Shown here piece after piece: positions 11,503 through 23,184 of a stretch of DNA of 64,000 nt. The stretch's first letter is position 1. Every line of letters begins with the position of its first letter. The stretch comes from Solen grandis (taxonomy: Eukaryota; Mollusca; Bivalvia; Adapedonta; Solenidae), in NCBI GenBank assembly GCA_021229015.1, contig CM037788.1, forward strand, positions 44,436,696-44,500,695, in the 5' to 3' direction. The position numbers were made by a program, and so were the translations under genes. The notes beneath the pieces were generated by a model. That model was not told the origin of the DNA and did not search any database. It saw only the letters and a list, made by a program, of their open reading frames with translations.

Positions 11503-12072
11503 AACAAGAGGGCCGTAAGGCCCTATATCGCTCACCTGAGGGGTCTTGATGTATAGGCATTGAAGACAATTATAGCTTGTATTAGACAATGCTACGTACC
11601 AAATATCTAAGCTATAGGCCTAATGGTTTCAGAGGAGAAGATTTTTCAAGTTTTTCCTATATAACTCTATGTAAAACAGGTGACCCCTGGTGCGGGGTCA
11701 TTTATCACCTCAGGGCCATGATTTGAACAATCTTGATAATGGTTCATTAGACAATGCTACATACCAAATATTTAAGCTCTAGGCCTTTTGGAATCAGAGA
11801 AGAAGATTTTTTAAGATTTCACTTTCAAAATCTATTTTTAGCTCCTGTGACCTAATTATGCAATGGACTGAAACCAATTGGACAACTTTGGTAGAGGTTC
11901 ATCCAAGAAACATTCCTGCAAAATATTTGTGAAATTGGCCCAGCAGTTTAGGAGGAGATGTCATTTGAAGGAAATTGTTGACGCACGACGCACGGACGAC
12001 GGACGCCGGACGCCGGACAAAAGGCGATCACAAAAGCTCACCATGAGCACGTTGTGCTCATGTGAGCTAAAA
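11503..12072 (+). mobile_element. hairpin-ended element, family 1, about 167-bp core
   Basis: Left end AACAAGAGGGCC-GTAA-GGCCCT, then TCGCTCACCTGAG. The core holds diverged monomers with 'taccaaatatctaagct', 'gaagattttt' and 'gtgacccctggtgcggggtc'. A (GACG)n-like minisatellite at 11980-12020 follows. The right end is a palindrome ending GTGAGCTAAAA. The same core type occurs at 27.9-28.8 kb. Open frames within it are satellite translations. Confidence 0.8.
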
Positions 12073-12764
12073 AAAAATGTGTTGATAAAGACAACTGGAC
12101 TTGAACTAATGAGTTACATCAAATTCTGACCATCACTTATGGAGAAGACATCATTTAAAGATTTATCCATTATTACCTCCAGCTGCCATCTTATTCAGGT
12201 GACAAGAATAATTTCAGCTATTTTTGTGCAGTATTGGTCGCCAATGATCCTTCCTACTGAGTTTCAACAAAATTTGCAAAAGTTGACAATCCACAATGGA
12301 TGTAAGGCATTGCATTACAATTAAGGCTGATTACAATACTTCACCTGAATAAAGCCCAAGTTAAAAAACAACAAATGATTATATATATTTTATAAAGATT
12401 ATAGGTTATGTTATTGTCCATCTGTTTTTATAATGGACACTAAGAATGGCAATAAGTATGATACCTGTGAATGTCAGGTCTAAGCACAAGAAAATTATAT
12501 GGTATCTGCATTTGCTACATATATATAATGAAAAGGCAGAAAGCATGACCAATGTCATGTTCAAAGTTTCAAGACCATGCATAAAGCAGTAGGAAAACCT
12601 AGAGACAGACATGTAAATGTCCTTGTAACACAAAGACCTTGAAAGTTAATCTATAAGAAATTGTTCCCATGAGAAAAACTGCTTTGTCTTTACAAGTTAC
12701 AATATTACAACTGGATTCAATATCATTTTAATTCAACACAAAGACTGGATTATTGAAGGACATA

Positions 12765-13577
12765 CAGGGTGTTTCATAATATCTGCCACCATTACACAAT
12801 TTTATATCTTTTTTGTTTGTGGGAATAAAACAATGATATGTATACAATTTTAAAGCTAATATAACTAAATTTCATTTGACCAAATAGTACGGGAAAATGT
12901 TAACATCATGACTTCATTATATGACGACATTTTTTGTTATCAGTTTTCCATTATGGCGCCAAGTAAGGATCACTGCAAAGAAATTGTTATCATAAAACTA
13001 AATTATCAATTATATCCAGATGTAGGTAAACTCGATAAAAACAAATACATAGAACTGTAAAGCTGTTTGAAGGTATGGGCTCAATTGAAGGTGGGAGACA
13101 CAATAATCTGGGGCGCCCTAAGTCCGTGCGAAATGAAACGACAATTGAACAGGTTAAAGCAGTAATTACAGAAACTCCACAAAGCTCTGTAAGTAAGGTA
13201 TTAAGATTTAAGCCCACTTGATATTTTCTTGTGGGGATGTCTTAAAGACAGGGTTTATAAGCACTCCCCACAGACTACAGCTGAACGGCAGTTGAAGCTC
13301 ATAAGCAGTGAAACGTGCAAATGTTATCCGAAATTTCCGGCATAGAGTGGACGTCGTTATTGGCCAAAATGTACGTCATTTAGAATACATTCTCCAACTT
13401 TGACATTTTGAAAAAATGTGGAAACTGTGTATTTACAAAGGTAATACCTTCATGTTGTACATCAAATAAAACTTTATTCTATGAACAGTAGAATAGTTAA
13501 ATTAAGAAAAATAAATAGTTTTTCACCTTGAAGTTTTTTTATGTTTATAATGGTGGCAGATATTATGAAACACCCTG
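12765..13577 (+). mobile_element. internally deleted mariner/Tc1-type transposon
   Basis: An 813-bp element flanked by TA (12763-12764 and 13578-13579). Terminal inverted repeats of about 30 bp begin CAGGGTGTTTCATAAT. Inside, plus-strand reading gives a transposase start (ATG at 12954, MAPSKDHCKEIVI), a helix-turn-helix/linker part with GRPKSV, and then the C-terminal part with SPLDIFLWGCLKDRVY. The two parts are joined near 13210. The middle, which should hold the first two catalytic aspartates, is missing and stops interrupt the frame. It is a non-autonomous deletion derivative. Confidence 0.85.
12954..13370 (+). pseudogene. mariner-like transposase remnant
   Basis: Broken coding sequence of the element at 12765-13577. 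The amino-terminal region begins at ATG 12954 and reads into an early stop near 13056. The GRPKSV motif is in another frame near 13110, and SPLDIFLWG with its following helix lies near 13213-13300. Transposases of this group are about 340 residues. Only the two ends are represented and the DDE core is not, so no activity is expected. Confidence 0.7.
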
Positions 13578-13579
13578 TA

Positions 13580-13810
13580 TTATAACTTTATTTCAATCTA
13601 TTTAAAATCAGGACCCTTGGGGCAGGCAAATTTTGACCCCAGTGTCAAGGATGAACAAACTTGATAGAGATCCACTAGGCTGTGTTTTACAACAAATATG
13701 AAGAGTTCCACTAATAACTCTAGGCCTTGTGGTTTCTGGTAGTAAGATTTTTAATATTTTTTATAAGTGTAAGTAAATCAAGTGACACCTAAGAAATTTT
13801 TAGAAAAGTC

Positions 13811-13849
<39 letters not shown>

Positions 13850-14453
13850 CAACAAATATCTAACTTTAACGAAAACTCCATAGTAAGATGATCACAGACA
13901 TAGAGGGATACTTTGGTAAGCTGTCGGAAGACACACAATGTATAATAACAAAGGACACAAGAGCAGCGTAATTAACACTAAGCAAATGCCCTGGTAAGCT
14001 TAAATATTTGCCAGAATAATGAAAATTCAGATCATTTTATTAAAAAGTAGGAAAAAGCCTAGAAAGTGTTGTCTGGAACACATTGTCACCTATTAAATCG
14101 TGACGGACAGTCAGGCGACCTGATGGACAGACTAGATTTTGATCCCTATGTGTCACCTCTGCTTGCAACAAGAGGTCACACAATAAGTAGGTAAAGTAGG
14201 AAAAAGAATAGCCTTTTCACATATACTCAATTTATATGCCCCCAAAATATTACATGTAGATGGTATAGTTTCCTACAAATTCAAAATACTCAATTTTAGA
14301 ATATTAAAGTATATATCAAAGTTATTTTAAATACAGTTCTATTTACCACTTTGAGAGTATTCACTCATACATGAAAACAGCTTCAAGTCATACTAACTCC
14401 TAAAGGGACCTTCCAGCAGATACAATAAATTCGTAATAAATAAAGTTACATAC
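13580..14453. other. HECT intron 3, no gene seen
   Basis: Intron sequence with an AT/AC microsatellite at about 13810-13850. Satellite-like fragments occur near 13600-13800 and 14090-14170 ('ggcgacctgatggacag'). No exon, RNA gene or complete transposon was recognised. Confidence 0.45.
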
Positions 14454-14586
14454 CAAAAATCACACCAATGGTCCTGTAATCATCACTCAACAAATCTCTT
14501 AGACCACTATCAAAGTATTTTTCCTTGATTGCAAGGAGTACCAATCGGAAGAACTCTCGACGTGGGCCACCCAAGTCACAGGCTTG
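14454..14586 (-). CDS. HECT E3 ligase exon 3
   Basis: A 133-bp exon between a TTTTTCAG acceptor and a GTATGT donor; enters in phase 0, exits in phase 1. It encodes QACDLGGPRREFFRLVLLAI, then KYFDSGLRDLLSDDYRTIGV. The GGPRREFF motif corresponds to the start of the HECT N-lobe (GG.RREFF in G2E3-like and other HECT proteins). It joins smoothly to the EVQFYNE end of exon 2. Confidence 0.9.
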
Positions 14587-15280
14587 CTGAAAAACATTTG
14601 TACAGGTCTTATTGTACTGAAGTATTGTTTTATACTTTCAATGTGTAACATTTTCAAAATATAATCTGGAATGCATCTACTGAAAAAAACAAAACAAAAC
14701 AAAAACAAAAACCGATGCAAATTGACAATTACAATAAAACCAGAAATAGTATGTGTGAAAAAGTGTGACAGACAGAAAGTGACACAGAAGTTATCTGCTT
14801 TGTTAGTCTAGGGGTTAAGAGAATAACTTCAAATTCCTCTGCCTCTCACTTTATGGGTTCGAGTGTTGTTAGATGTACTCTATGATTCTGTTCAAATGGC
14901 AAATTAGAATACTCTATTACCATCAACTTACAGGGACTTATATTTTAACAGTACTGTAGATTTTCTGAATTGTCAAATAAAATTTGCAATGAAGTTAACA
15001 GTTAAATCTTTTACATGCCAAAAAACATTCCTTCAATAAGTGTTTATTCTCTCAAACAGTGTGAACTACAAATAAATTACATGTATTATAGGCCCATTAA
15101 ACCTCCAAAAGCAGGATATATCTGCTCAGGTCCACAAATTAGGACGTCTACTACCACTAGGTGTTCATAACAATAATCTCATTATAAATAACTGATGCCA
15201 TGGTTCTATGAAATTAATTAGCTTTACCAATACAGCACAGTTTACTAAATATAATGAAAGGCATATAAACTTTTATGTAC

Positions 15281-16293
15281 CTCATTATAGAACTGGACTT
15301 CCAGAGTTTTACGCAGGTCTTCAGATGATATATAACTGATTTCCTCAAACGTTGTTTTCAATAGATCCTGTCTGTCCACTGTGATATATGTGGTTTCTCC
15401 ATCTACTGTGTCCTCCAAATCTTCCAGCTCCAATGGTCTACCAATGACTACATCCTGCTGTATTTTTCTCAACATCTCGACAGGATTGCTGATATTATTT
15501 TCTTTGCAGTATGAAATACATTGCTGTACAACATCACCAATTTTATTTCCAGCAAGTTCTTCTTTCATGTACTGTCCAGGGCCAAGTGTCTCATCATTTA
15601 AAAACATATCTGGAATCTGATTTGGTTCCTGAATAGGCAAACTTGAATATTGAAGCATTACCTCACTGTGTGAAGATTCTGGAGATTCTTGGTTGACAGG
15701 CTCGTTTGATGATATAACATAATAAAAGTTAGAACTTCCACTTGCCTCCTCATCCAGTGATGTTTGCACTACACAGTTTTGTACATGATCTTTTAGCTGA
15801 TGGATAACAAATTCTTTATTGCATATTTCACATTTAACTTTCACAGTAGACTTCACTTCATCCTTTAATGTTGGTTCAAGAGATAAAGAATGTTGGATAG
15901 GCCTGATATATATTCTTGCCTGTGGGCCAATGTTCAATTTCAAGTCCTTGGAGGTCCAGGGGCAGGAATTGCAACTAGATTTCTACCATTTGCTTGAGTC
16001 CTAAGCATTTCAAAACCCCCACTCTGGTTCAGTTTGGGAAATACTTCTTGACTTTGAAGTAAACTTATAAGTTCTTCCTCAGTTAAAGAGTTGTTAAGCT
16101 TGATTTTTTTTAAACCTAGATCTGCTCTGTTTAAGATCTCCTTCTCTGAACTATTGGGTGTTTTTTCTTGATCTAAGGCACTTAAACAAAAGAACTGGGC
16201 TGTCCAACCCTTTTCTTTCTGCTTACTTTTCCTTCTACCACTGCATAGGTTGCGAAACCCTGGAAACTGATTCATGATGGCACCTGATGCTTT
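15281..16293 (-). CDS. HECT E3 ligase exon 2 with a 1-bp frameshift
   Basis: A large exon from a CCTTTCAG acceptor to a GTACAT donor. Both flanking exons require phase 0, yet its length is 1013 bp, one short of a multiple of three. The frame breaks near 15940-15965. Upstream it reads KASGAIMNQFPGF through NLVAIPAP; downstream it reads LKLNIGPQARIYIRPIQ to the exon end. A missing base in the CCCC run there would account for both. A C2HC zinc finger follows (CEIC...HVQNC, C-x2-C-x11-H-x3-C, about residues 222-241), resembling UBZ4 ubiquitin-binding fingers. An acidic, Ser-rich linker leads into DRQDLLKTTFEEI and LEVQFYNE at the start of the HECT fold. Sequence error or inactivating allele cannot be separated here. 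Confidence 0.85.
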
Positions 16294-17190
16294 CTGAAAG
16301 GAAAACAACAACTGCCTAACTTAGGACAATAAGAGTACATCTTTGGACAATATCATCTAAAGGCAAATTCAACTGAGAATATCATAGAGCATTAATGTAT
16401 TGGTTTTAATAAGAGCATACTTGGACCCAGGGGAGAGTACCGGGAATACAGACCCCACCAGCACTATGATTTGGCTATTATGCTTAAAGTATGCATAAAG
16501 AGGGGAGAAAATCAGAACCCCCACCCCATGTTACATACTGTGATTTTCAGAGTTGGCTCACAATCCCATCATCCCATCCCATGTGTACTGTGAATTTTCT
16601 TAGTTTGCAACATATCCCTGTTGGACCAAACACCCCACAAACCCTAGATAAATTACAGGATCAACACAGTCAGGCTTATGAAGAGGAAACAGTATTGTTG
16701 CTGTTGCAATCAGAGTTTTACCGGACCCAAGGTCCTGCATCCTATACACATAAATTTAGAGATCAACTTTTGGAACGTATGAAACCTTTGGGCCTATTGT
16801 AGTTAGAATATAAAACATAATGTATGAAAAGTATAATTTAAATGCACCTCTGTTTATTTAAATGCGACTCTCAACATTTGGAATTGGGAGTCCCTGGGAC
16901 ACTTGAAATGTAAGTTTGATGTCAAACCCTGTGCAATTGATGATCATCATTGTAAATGCGGAAATATGTACATCATATTATCAGTTTTAGGTCTATAATA
17001 ACTTATCTATCATTAGTAGAAGAAGATAATCAAGATAACTGGATGATGAATAACTCTATATGTATCATAAATCAGTGAATTAACTTTCTATACTTTATTA
17101 ACAATGATTTCTTTTACAATATTCTATTACAAAAAAAGTCCTTTGATTTAATAGGCTAAACATTCATTTAACATTAAAACAAAAAAAGAG
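16294..17190. other. HECT intron 1, proximal part, no gene
   Basis: Intron sequence with no recognised element. A plus-strand open frame at 16491-16802 has no domain, no splice context and an unconvincing composition. Confidence 0.5.
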
Positions 17191-17194
17191 TGTG

Positions 17195-17545
17195 ATTGTT
17201 TGTTGACAAACAAAGGCCAAATCCATAAAACAGTTTAGGAGTTGCGCTGACGAACTTTACTAGGCAAAAAATATTAAAAATTAATTTCTCCCCTTTCCAT
17301 TACTGAATTGGAAATTCCTTGCTTCAAGCACATCTACATATCATGTGCTATCATTGTGTAAAGTTTGGGCTAAATCCATGTTTTTTTAGGAGTTGCGTTG
17401 ACAAGCTTTACTAGGCAAAAAAAAAGAAAGAATAACTCCCCTTTCCATAGCTGAATCAGAAACTCCTTGCCTAATGCACACCTACATATAATGTGCTACC
17501 ACTGGGTAAAGTTTGAGCCAAATCCATTATGTTAGCCTCATAAAT
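17195..17545 (+). repeat. family 3 satellite monomers without termini
   Basis: Two to three diverged monomers with 'ggagttgcg', 'ctcccctttccat', 'ttccttgcttcaagcac' and 'tatcattgtgtaaagtttg'. They match the core of the family 3 element at 10.5-11.0 kb. Neither terminal hairpin is visible. Confidence 0.65.
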
Positions 17546-17553
17546 CTAAAACA

Positions 17554-17602
17554 AACAAGAGGGCCATGATGGCCCTAAATCACTCACCTGAGTACCACTG
17601 CC
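17554..17602 (+). repeat. family 1 left end, solitary
   Basis: AACAAGAG, then the GGGCCATGATGGCCC hairpin, then TCACTCACCTGAG. No right-end palindrome follows within the next few kilobases, so this is a truncated or decayed copy. Confidence 0.7.
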
Positions 17603-19538
17603 ACTCAGGAGTGTAAAAAGTGTTAAATCTGACATTAATTGATGGCTTAGATTTGATGATACAAGGGGATTGGTTGCATATATATAATTAATTAACAATT
17701 CCATCATACCTATGTACTGTCTGACAAACTTTCCTGATTATCTTTTAAATATAAAATATAAGAATAAGGACTACAAACCACTGCACTCAAAGTTTCCAAT
17801 ACTATATTTAGCAAAAGCAACTAAAAACTTCAGATTTTTTTTTTTTTTTTTTTTCAAATATTTGCTCTTTGGATAATATATGTTTGAATATGAAAAAACT
17901 TCTCAACAATCCTATATGTACTAAGTTATTTAGAACTATAGTTGTGATTAATATGACAGTGAAAATCACACTTCATAATTATAAACCAGCATGCCCTTTT
18001 ACCATCTGTAAAGGGCTTTTTAAACCCTCCAAAATATCTGTGTACCTCTATAATAATTAGGGATTCTCTAAATGAAAGGATACAAAGTTCAGGGAAAAAT
18101 AGAAATTGTACATCCGGTTAGAAAACTGGGAGGGCATCCTATAATAAAATGGAAACTGAGAGTGTGACAGTATTTCTTGTTTTCATTTGGATCATCTTAA
18201 ATTTTACGAAACATTCTGTGGCACAATGCAGTTATAAATGAGGAACACAGAACTTCACTGCAACTGTTATAAACATACTTTGTCTCTGTATGTTCACCAT
18301 ATATGTGACAAGACTCATTTTGAGTTCATTGTTGAGAAATCAAGTTAAGTAAAATACTGTCTAAGGTAATTTTTAAATATTGATGTTTCAGCCTTCAGAT
18401 GCCTGTTTGTGAATAATGTAAATGCGATATGAGCTCCAAATAGTTTGTGTTCCATAAATGCACTACTGAAGAAAAATAAACCTTTTAAAATCATAATTCA
18501 AAATGTGTTATGCTGTTACTGATTGTAGTTTTCTCTGTTACATTTAAAGGATGCCTTTTTAAACTGTATTGTCTTTGCTTCTTAAAATTGACCACTAATC
18601 TCCTTTAATCTTTAGTGAAAAAAAATATTTTTAAACACACCCAGAGTTGTCTCCAGTGCAAAATTTTAATTTATAAACCAGCAATATAATAATTCTTGAA
18701 TAATAAATTCTTCTTATATTTTTCAAGCCAGCAAGTCACAGGAAACTCAGCAGCAGTGATGCATGTGTACATGTAATTACTACATGACAATAAGTGATGT
18801 CTCTAGTGCAACATGTTTTGATGTGTGTTTGTCACATATCTCTTCTTAAAAAAGTTGGTAATCCTGAGCTACAAATGTGTTTTATTTAGTTTATTAAGGA
18901 ATTTGAGCATTTTAAGGACAATTAATGGAATTAAGCAATAATATGCAAGCTAAATAAATGACTTTTTTGTCTTCTCTTAAATTTCAAAATAAATATTTGA
19001 AACAGTAATAATTTTATAATCATTATCTGCTGTTTATATCTTGTTAAAAGTAAAATAGTATTAAGAAATAAAATATTTGTTATCTTTTAAGCATTTAGTT
19101 TTGGTAAACCCAGTGATGTGTTTCACTAGGGACATGAAACATTAAAAACATTGATCAGTTATGAACAGCTTTTAATTCTGCAGGAAATAGTTAAGTATAA
19201 GAACAATATCACAGTTTGTGGTAAAACTTGTTTGTCACAGACTGGCTACATTTGCATATATCACAAATGATGTCACTATGATTTTACACAAATTGGTTTA
19301 CTGCAGAACAGTTGTGATAAAGAATTAAACAGCTTCTTTTATTGTGCATATATATCTGACTACAAATTACAATGGTAAAAAATCTAACCAATCATGTTTT
19401 TTTATGTAATGAGTAAGAAAACAACCTTTTTAGGCTATTAGCATATTACAAAAAAAAAATCTTAAATGTAGAGAAATATAATGAAAATGGTTCGGGAAGA
19501 TATTTTAGTCTTGGGTGCAACACCACAAAATATTTTAC
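17603..19538. other. HECT intron 1, middle part, no gene
   Basis: AT-rich intron sequence with a T run at 17837-17854. I see no splice-supported exon, RNA gene or complete transposon in about 1.9 kb. Confidence 0.5.
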
Positions 19539-19882
19539 CAGGGCTCTCTCTCAGTTTCGGGGGAAGAGTACCTGTACCTTCAGGAGGGGAATTTACACGT
19601 CATTTTCTCCTGTAAGGGGGATTTTTGCTGCACATACTACAATAATTATATGTGAAAATACACAAAATAGTTATTATGTAGTAGTTTGGTGAACTAAAAT
19701 GGAACTCAAATGGTATACTACATCACTTTTGTAAATGGATTATATTTGTTATTTATATGAATTTCACATTTCTGTTTGTTTGAAGGGGGAATTTTGCTTG
19801 AAAATGGGGGAAAAAAACATACTTTTTGGCCGGGGGAATGGTGCCTTATACAGGTACTAAACAAAGGAGATCGAGAGCCCTG
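19539..19882. mobile_element. short TIR element, hAT-like ends
   Basis: A 344-bp segment beginning CAGGGCTCTC and ending GAGAGCCCTG, with the inverted repeat extending imperfectly inward. CAGGG-type termini are typical of hAT elements. Those make 8-bp target duplications, but the flanks (TATTTTAC left, TTTACAGT right) share only TTTAC. It has no coding capacity; the minus-strand frame at 19718-19924 has no domain. Confidence 0.55.
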
Positions 19883-20162
19883 TTTACAGTATGACAACCA
19901 TAAAAAAGTTAAGCTAAGATACAAATTAAATGCAACTGCATATGCTACATTTTAATAACTTTTAAAAAAGATACTCATTAGGAACTGCTGAAGTCTATTC
20001 AGCCATTTATATCAAATTGATTTGTTATTTTCACTATAGTACAAAGTTAAAATTTTATGGCAAATAAAGAGTTTTGAAATCATAACATGTAATATTTTTC
20101 ACAATCATAAATTATTTGGATTCCTGTACAGATAACAGGTATTTCAAAGGCTTTAAAATTGG

Positions 20163-20228
20163 ATTCCAGGTCCATTCGACCTAATTCCCTTTCGCCCTAG
20201 TCCTTTTCGACCTAATTCCCTTTCGCCC
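20163..20228. repeat. two-copy tandem repeat, about 34 bp
   Basis: The phrase TTCGACCTAATTCCCTTTCG followed by CCCTA occurs twice in succession. It is a small local duplication in intron 1 with no evident function. Confidence 0.6.
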
Positions 20229-20750
20229 TATACACTTTTGCAATTTTGAATTGTCAATGGTTTCCCTTTAAATAAACATCACACTCGAGGTTAAATATTG
20301 CGTTAGTATACATAGCTCGAGAATACCAATATGGCGAGAACACAATACTTGAGGATAATTAGATCTTGAGGATAATTAGATATCTATTTGCTTGAAAAAG
20401 TAATGAAAACTTAAGATTTCTTCTAATGTTCTTCTAATGTGCAATATTGCCCGGTATTGAAAAAAAATTATAGATCTGGATCTAGTCTTTTTTCTGAATA
20501 GGAAATACATACATTCTACTCTCTATTTAATTCAAATTTGATAAGTCTTAGAAATGCACGTCAACTACCGTTTAAAATAATTGTTTTCCCCACCCCACCC
20601 ATCTCTTTTAAATAATTGCCAAACATAATTGAGCATAATAACGTTAGATCTACTGGCGAAAGAAATAAAATATTAACTTCGCATCTACAATAACAAGTAG
20701 CAAAAATAATGAACAAGTCCTAAAATTGGAGAAAAGGATAAAATACTAAC

Positions 20751-20951
20751 CTCGGCGATCTCAGCTTTTGCACTCTCCCTCCGACGTATTCTGTCTCCAA
20801 TTGTGCAAATTCCGAGTCGAATTAAATCTGCATCTGTCATTGAACTTATCAGTTCAGGCTCTATTTTTTCACCTTCAAATTTCTCTAGAAACATTTGCAG
20901 TCCTGCACGAGTGAGGATTTTTTGTAGGTCTGAGCGACGCGGTTCCGCCAT
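20751..20951 (-). CDS. HECT E3 ligase exon 1 (SAM domain, start codon)
   Basis: First coding exon of a roughly 640-residue protein encoded on the minus strand through 6239. ATG at 20949-20951 opens MAEPRRSDLQKILTRAGLQ; the exon ends at a GTTAGT donor in phase 0. The 67 residues match a SAM domain: GLQMFLEKF, an ELISSMTDADLIRLGI helix pair and GDRIRRRE. SAM domains mediate protein interaction. Domain order is SAM, a basic segment, a C2HC finger and a HECT domain shorter than the usual 350 residues. This resembles the G2/M-phase-specific E3 ligase (G2E3)-like proteins that are multiplied in molluscs. The predicted role is transfer of ubiquitin to a substrate bound by the amino-terminal domains. 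The substrate is unknown. Confidence 0.85.
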
Positions 20952-20979
20952 TATTTTGTGTTACCGCTTCAGTACCACA

Positions 20980-20987
20980 TGACGTCA
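20980..20987. promoter_or_regulatory. CRE palindrome upstream of the HECT start
   Basis: TGACGTCA, the perfect cAMP-response-element/ATF palindrome, lies 29 bp upstream of the HECT ATG. The short AT-rich 5' region has no clear TATA box. The match is exact, but one 8-mer is weak evidence of regulation. Confidence 0.35.
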
Positions 20988-21235
20988 CATTAACATCATA
21001 ACGAAAGTTGACAGGATAACACACGGAAAGGGCATCACGTGCTGACTAGTTCACATGATAGAATGCAGTGTAGACAAGTAACGATATTATTACGGCAAAA
21101 CATCAGATAGTTTTAACAGTAAAACCTATTTGGTGACAAAATAGCATAGAAATTTGAGTAGTTATTACACTACTTGAATAAAACAGCAAGTAGCTTGGAC
21201 AAGATAGCATGCCATTTTGACATGACTGTATGAAT

Positions 21236-22400
21236 CTTATTCACAAGTCAGTATATCATTTACCGAGAAACATTGCCGTTTTAACAACATACCATGCCGT
21301 TTTGACAAGACACAATGTCGTTTAGATATGATAGCAGAACTATAAGACGAGATAGTTTGTCGTTTATTCGAGATATCATATTGTTTTGACAAGACAGCAT
21401 GTCGTTTGGACATGATATCATGACGTTAAGACAAGATAGTTTGTCGTTTACACGAGATACCATGTTGTTTTGACAAGACAGCATGTCGTTTGGACATGAT
21501 AATTTGACGTTAAGACAAGATAATTTGTCGTTTACACGAGATACCATGTTGTTTTGACAAGACAGCATGTCGTTTGGACATGATAAATTGACGTTAAGAC
21601 AAGACGGCTGTCGTTTCAACATGAAAGCAATTCGTTATGACAATGCAGCATGTTTCTTTGACGAGACTACATGTCCTTTGGACAAGACATCAAGACATTT
21701 TGACAAGACACTATGTCTTTTGGACACAACAGGAAGTCATTTTGACAAGACAACGTGCCCTTTGGACAAGGCATCACGTCATTATGACAAGACACCATGT
21801 CTTTTGGACATAACAGCAAGTCATTTTGACAAGACAACGTGCCGTTTGGACAAGACATCACGTCATTTTGACAAGACATCATGTCTTTTGGACATAACAG
21901 CAAGTCATTTTGACAAGACAACGTGCCGTTTGGACAAGACATCACGTCATTTTGACAATATACTGTGACATTTATATAAGACAGCATGTCTCTGAAGCAT
22001 AACAGCAAGTCGTTATGAAAAAACAACATGCCGTTTTGACTATATATTATGTCGTTTTAGTAAGACATTATATAGTTTCGACAAGACAGGAAGCCAATAT
22101 GACAAGATAATATGTCGCTGAGACAAGACAACGTGTCATTTTAACAAGACATCATGTTGTTTGGACATGATATCAAGACATTTAAACATGACAGCATCTC
22201 TGTATGGCGAGATATGAGAACACGTTATATGGACCAAGATACCGCGACACATTGACAAAATAACACGTTTGTCCGACATAATATCACGTTATACCAACAC
22301 GATACAGCGACTCTTAGCATAACATTATGCATAATTGACATGATAACACGCTGTTAGAACATAATGAGATGTTCAATAGACAAGATCACACGTTCACCAC
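21236..22400. repeat. 21-bp minisatellite with 84-bp higher-order units
   Basis: Monomers of 21 bp with consensus near GTTTTGACAAGACAGCATGTC. At 21370-21600 four monomer types repeat as an 84-bp unit about three times. At 21715-21955 a different set of four repeats as 84 bp. Both edges decay gradually. Many monomers contain CATGTC-GTTTG-GACATG, a short hairpin. Since 21 is a multiple of three, long frames stay open on both strands (plus 21567-21968; minus 21281-21622 and 21667-22029) and read as heptads such as FDKTTCRLDKTSRH. No start, splice or homology evidence supports a protein. Confidence 0.85.
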
Positions 22401-22710
22401 ACCAGATATCATATTAAGTTGCCGCAACAGTGTAACACTCTGAGAAAATATGCTTAAATTTTAACAAGATAGGACATTAAACGAACAAAACAACTTGAAA
22501 TCTCTCAACATAAGACAGTTACGGCGTTCCATACATATCAGTGCAATATTTTTCATGCTATGTATTTAACATATAATATGTGTTGTGTTTAATTTTCAAA
22601 TTACTTTACCCTCCTTATAATATTTTCATTCAACAGTCATTTCACTTGGATCATTAAGCGCTGCATCTGTCATCATCATCATCATCTAGCCATTTTACAT
22701 TACTTGAAAA

Positions 22711-22940
22711 TAATTCAGTTGCGTCGGATACAATTGGGGAATACAACAATTGAGCTTGAAGGACAGTTGCAGCAAACCTCGTTTAACATCCTGGAAGAAA
22801 CAGAGCAGTCGTACACAATTGAAGCATCTCATTCAGCAGTGATGCCAGAAAATTCATCTGTGGCTACAATAGATCCTTCTACATCAACAACAGTAGGTGC
22901 TCCATTTCAAAACACTCGAAGCAAATCAAATGCAAAAGGT
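22711..22940 (+). CDS. candidate internal exon, Ser/Thr-rich
   Basis: An open segment from an AATTCAG acceptor to an AAAAG/GTATGC donor. It encodes LRRIQLGNTTIELEGQLQ, then a Ser/Thr/Glu-rich tail ending SKSNAK. It ends in phase 1, which fits the phase at the 29024 exon exactly (G + GT gives GRRIHV). The 6-kb intron between them is filled by a LINE and satellite elements. No domain is recognised in this exon and no upstream exon was found. Confidence 0.4.
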
Positions 22941-23184
22941 ATGCCATGTTAATTCTTTTTACAATGGAATATTTGCGCCAGGTGTAGGCTGCACTTTTTG
23001 AATGCTCTTGCTTTTTGTGTATTTTAGACGTGACACATTGTATGAATTTATCTGAGATTTGGTATGGGTGTATATTAGTGTATGAGGATTGATTTGGTGA
23101 AGTTGCATGTTTGAAAGTGAAGCAGTTATCTGATAAATTGGCAAATTAATAATCAGTTATTGAAACTGCTCCGGTTGACTGATC

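Noticed and set aside
16491..16802. 103-codon plus-strand frame in HECT intron 1
   Set aside because: No acceptor or donor in suitable phase and no domain; composition looks random.
21281..22029. Cys-rich heptad-repeat proteins on both strands
   Set aside because: The 21-bp period keeps three of six frames open automatically. There is no start, splice or homology support, so it is treated as a minisatellite.
21236..22400. CRISPR-like array
   Set aside because: Units are contiguous with no unique spacers, and the DNA is eukaryotic.
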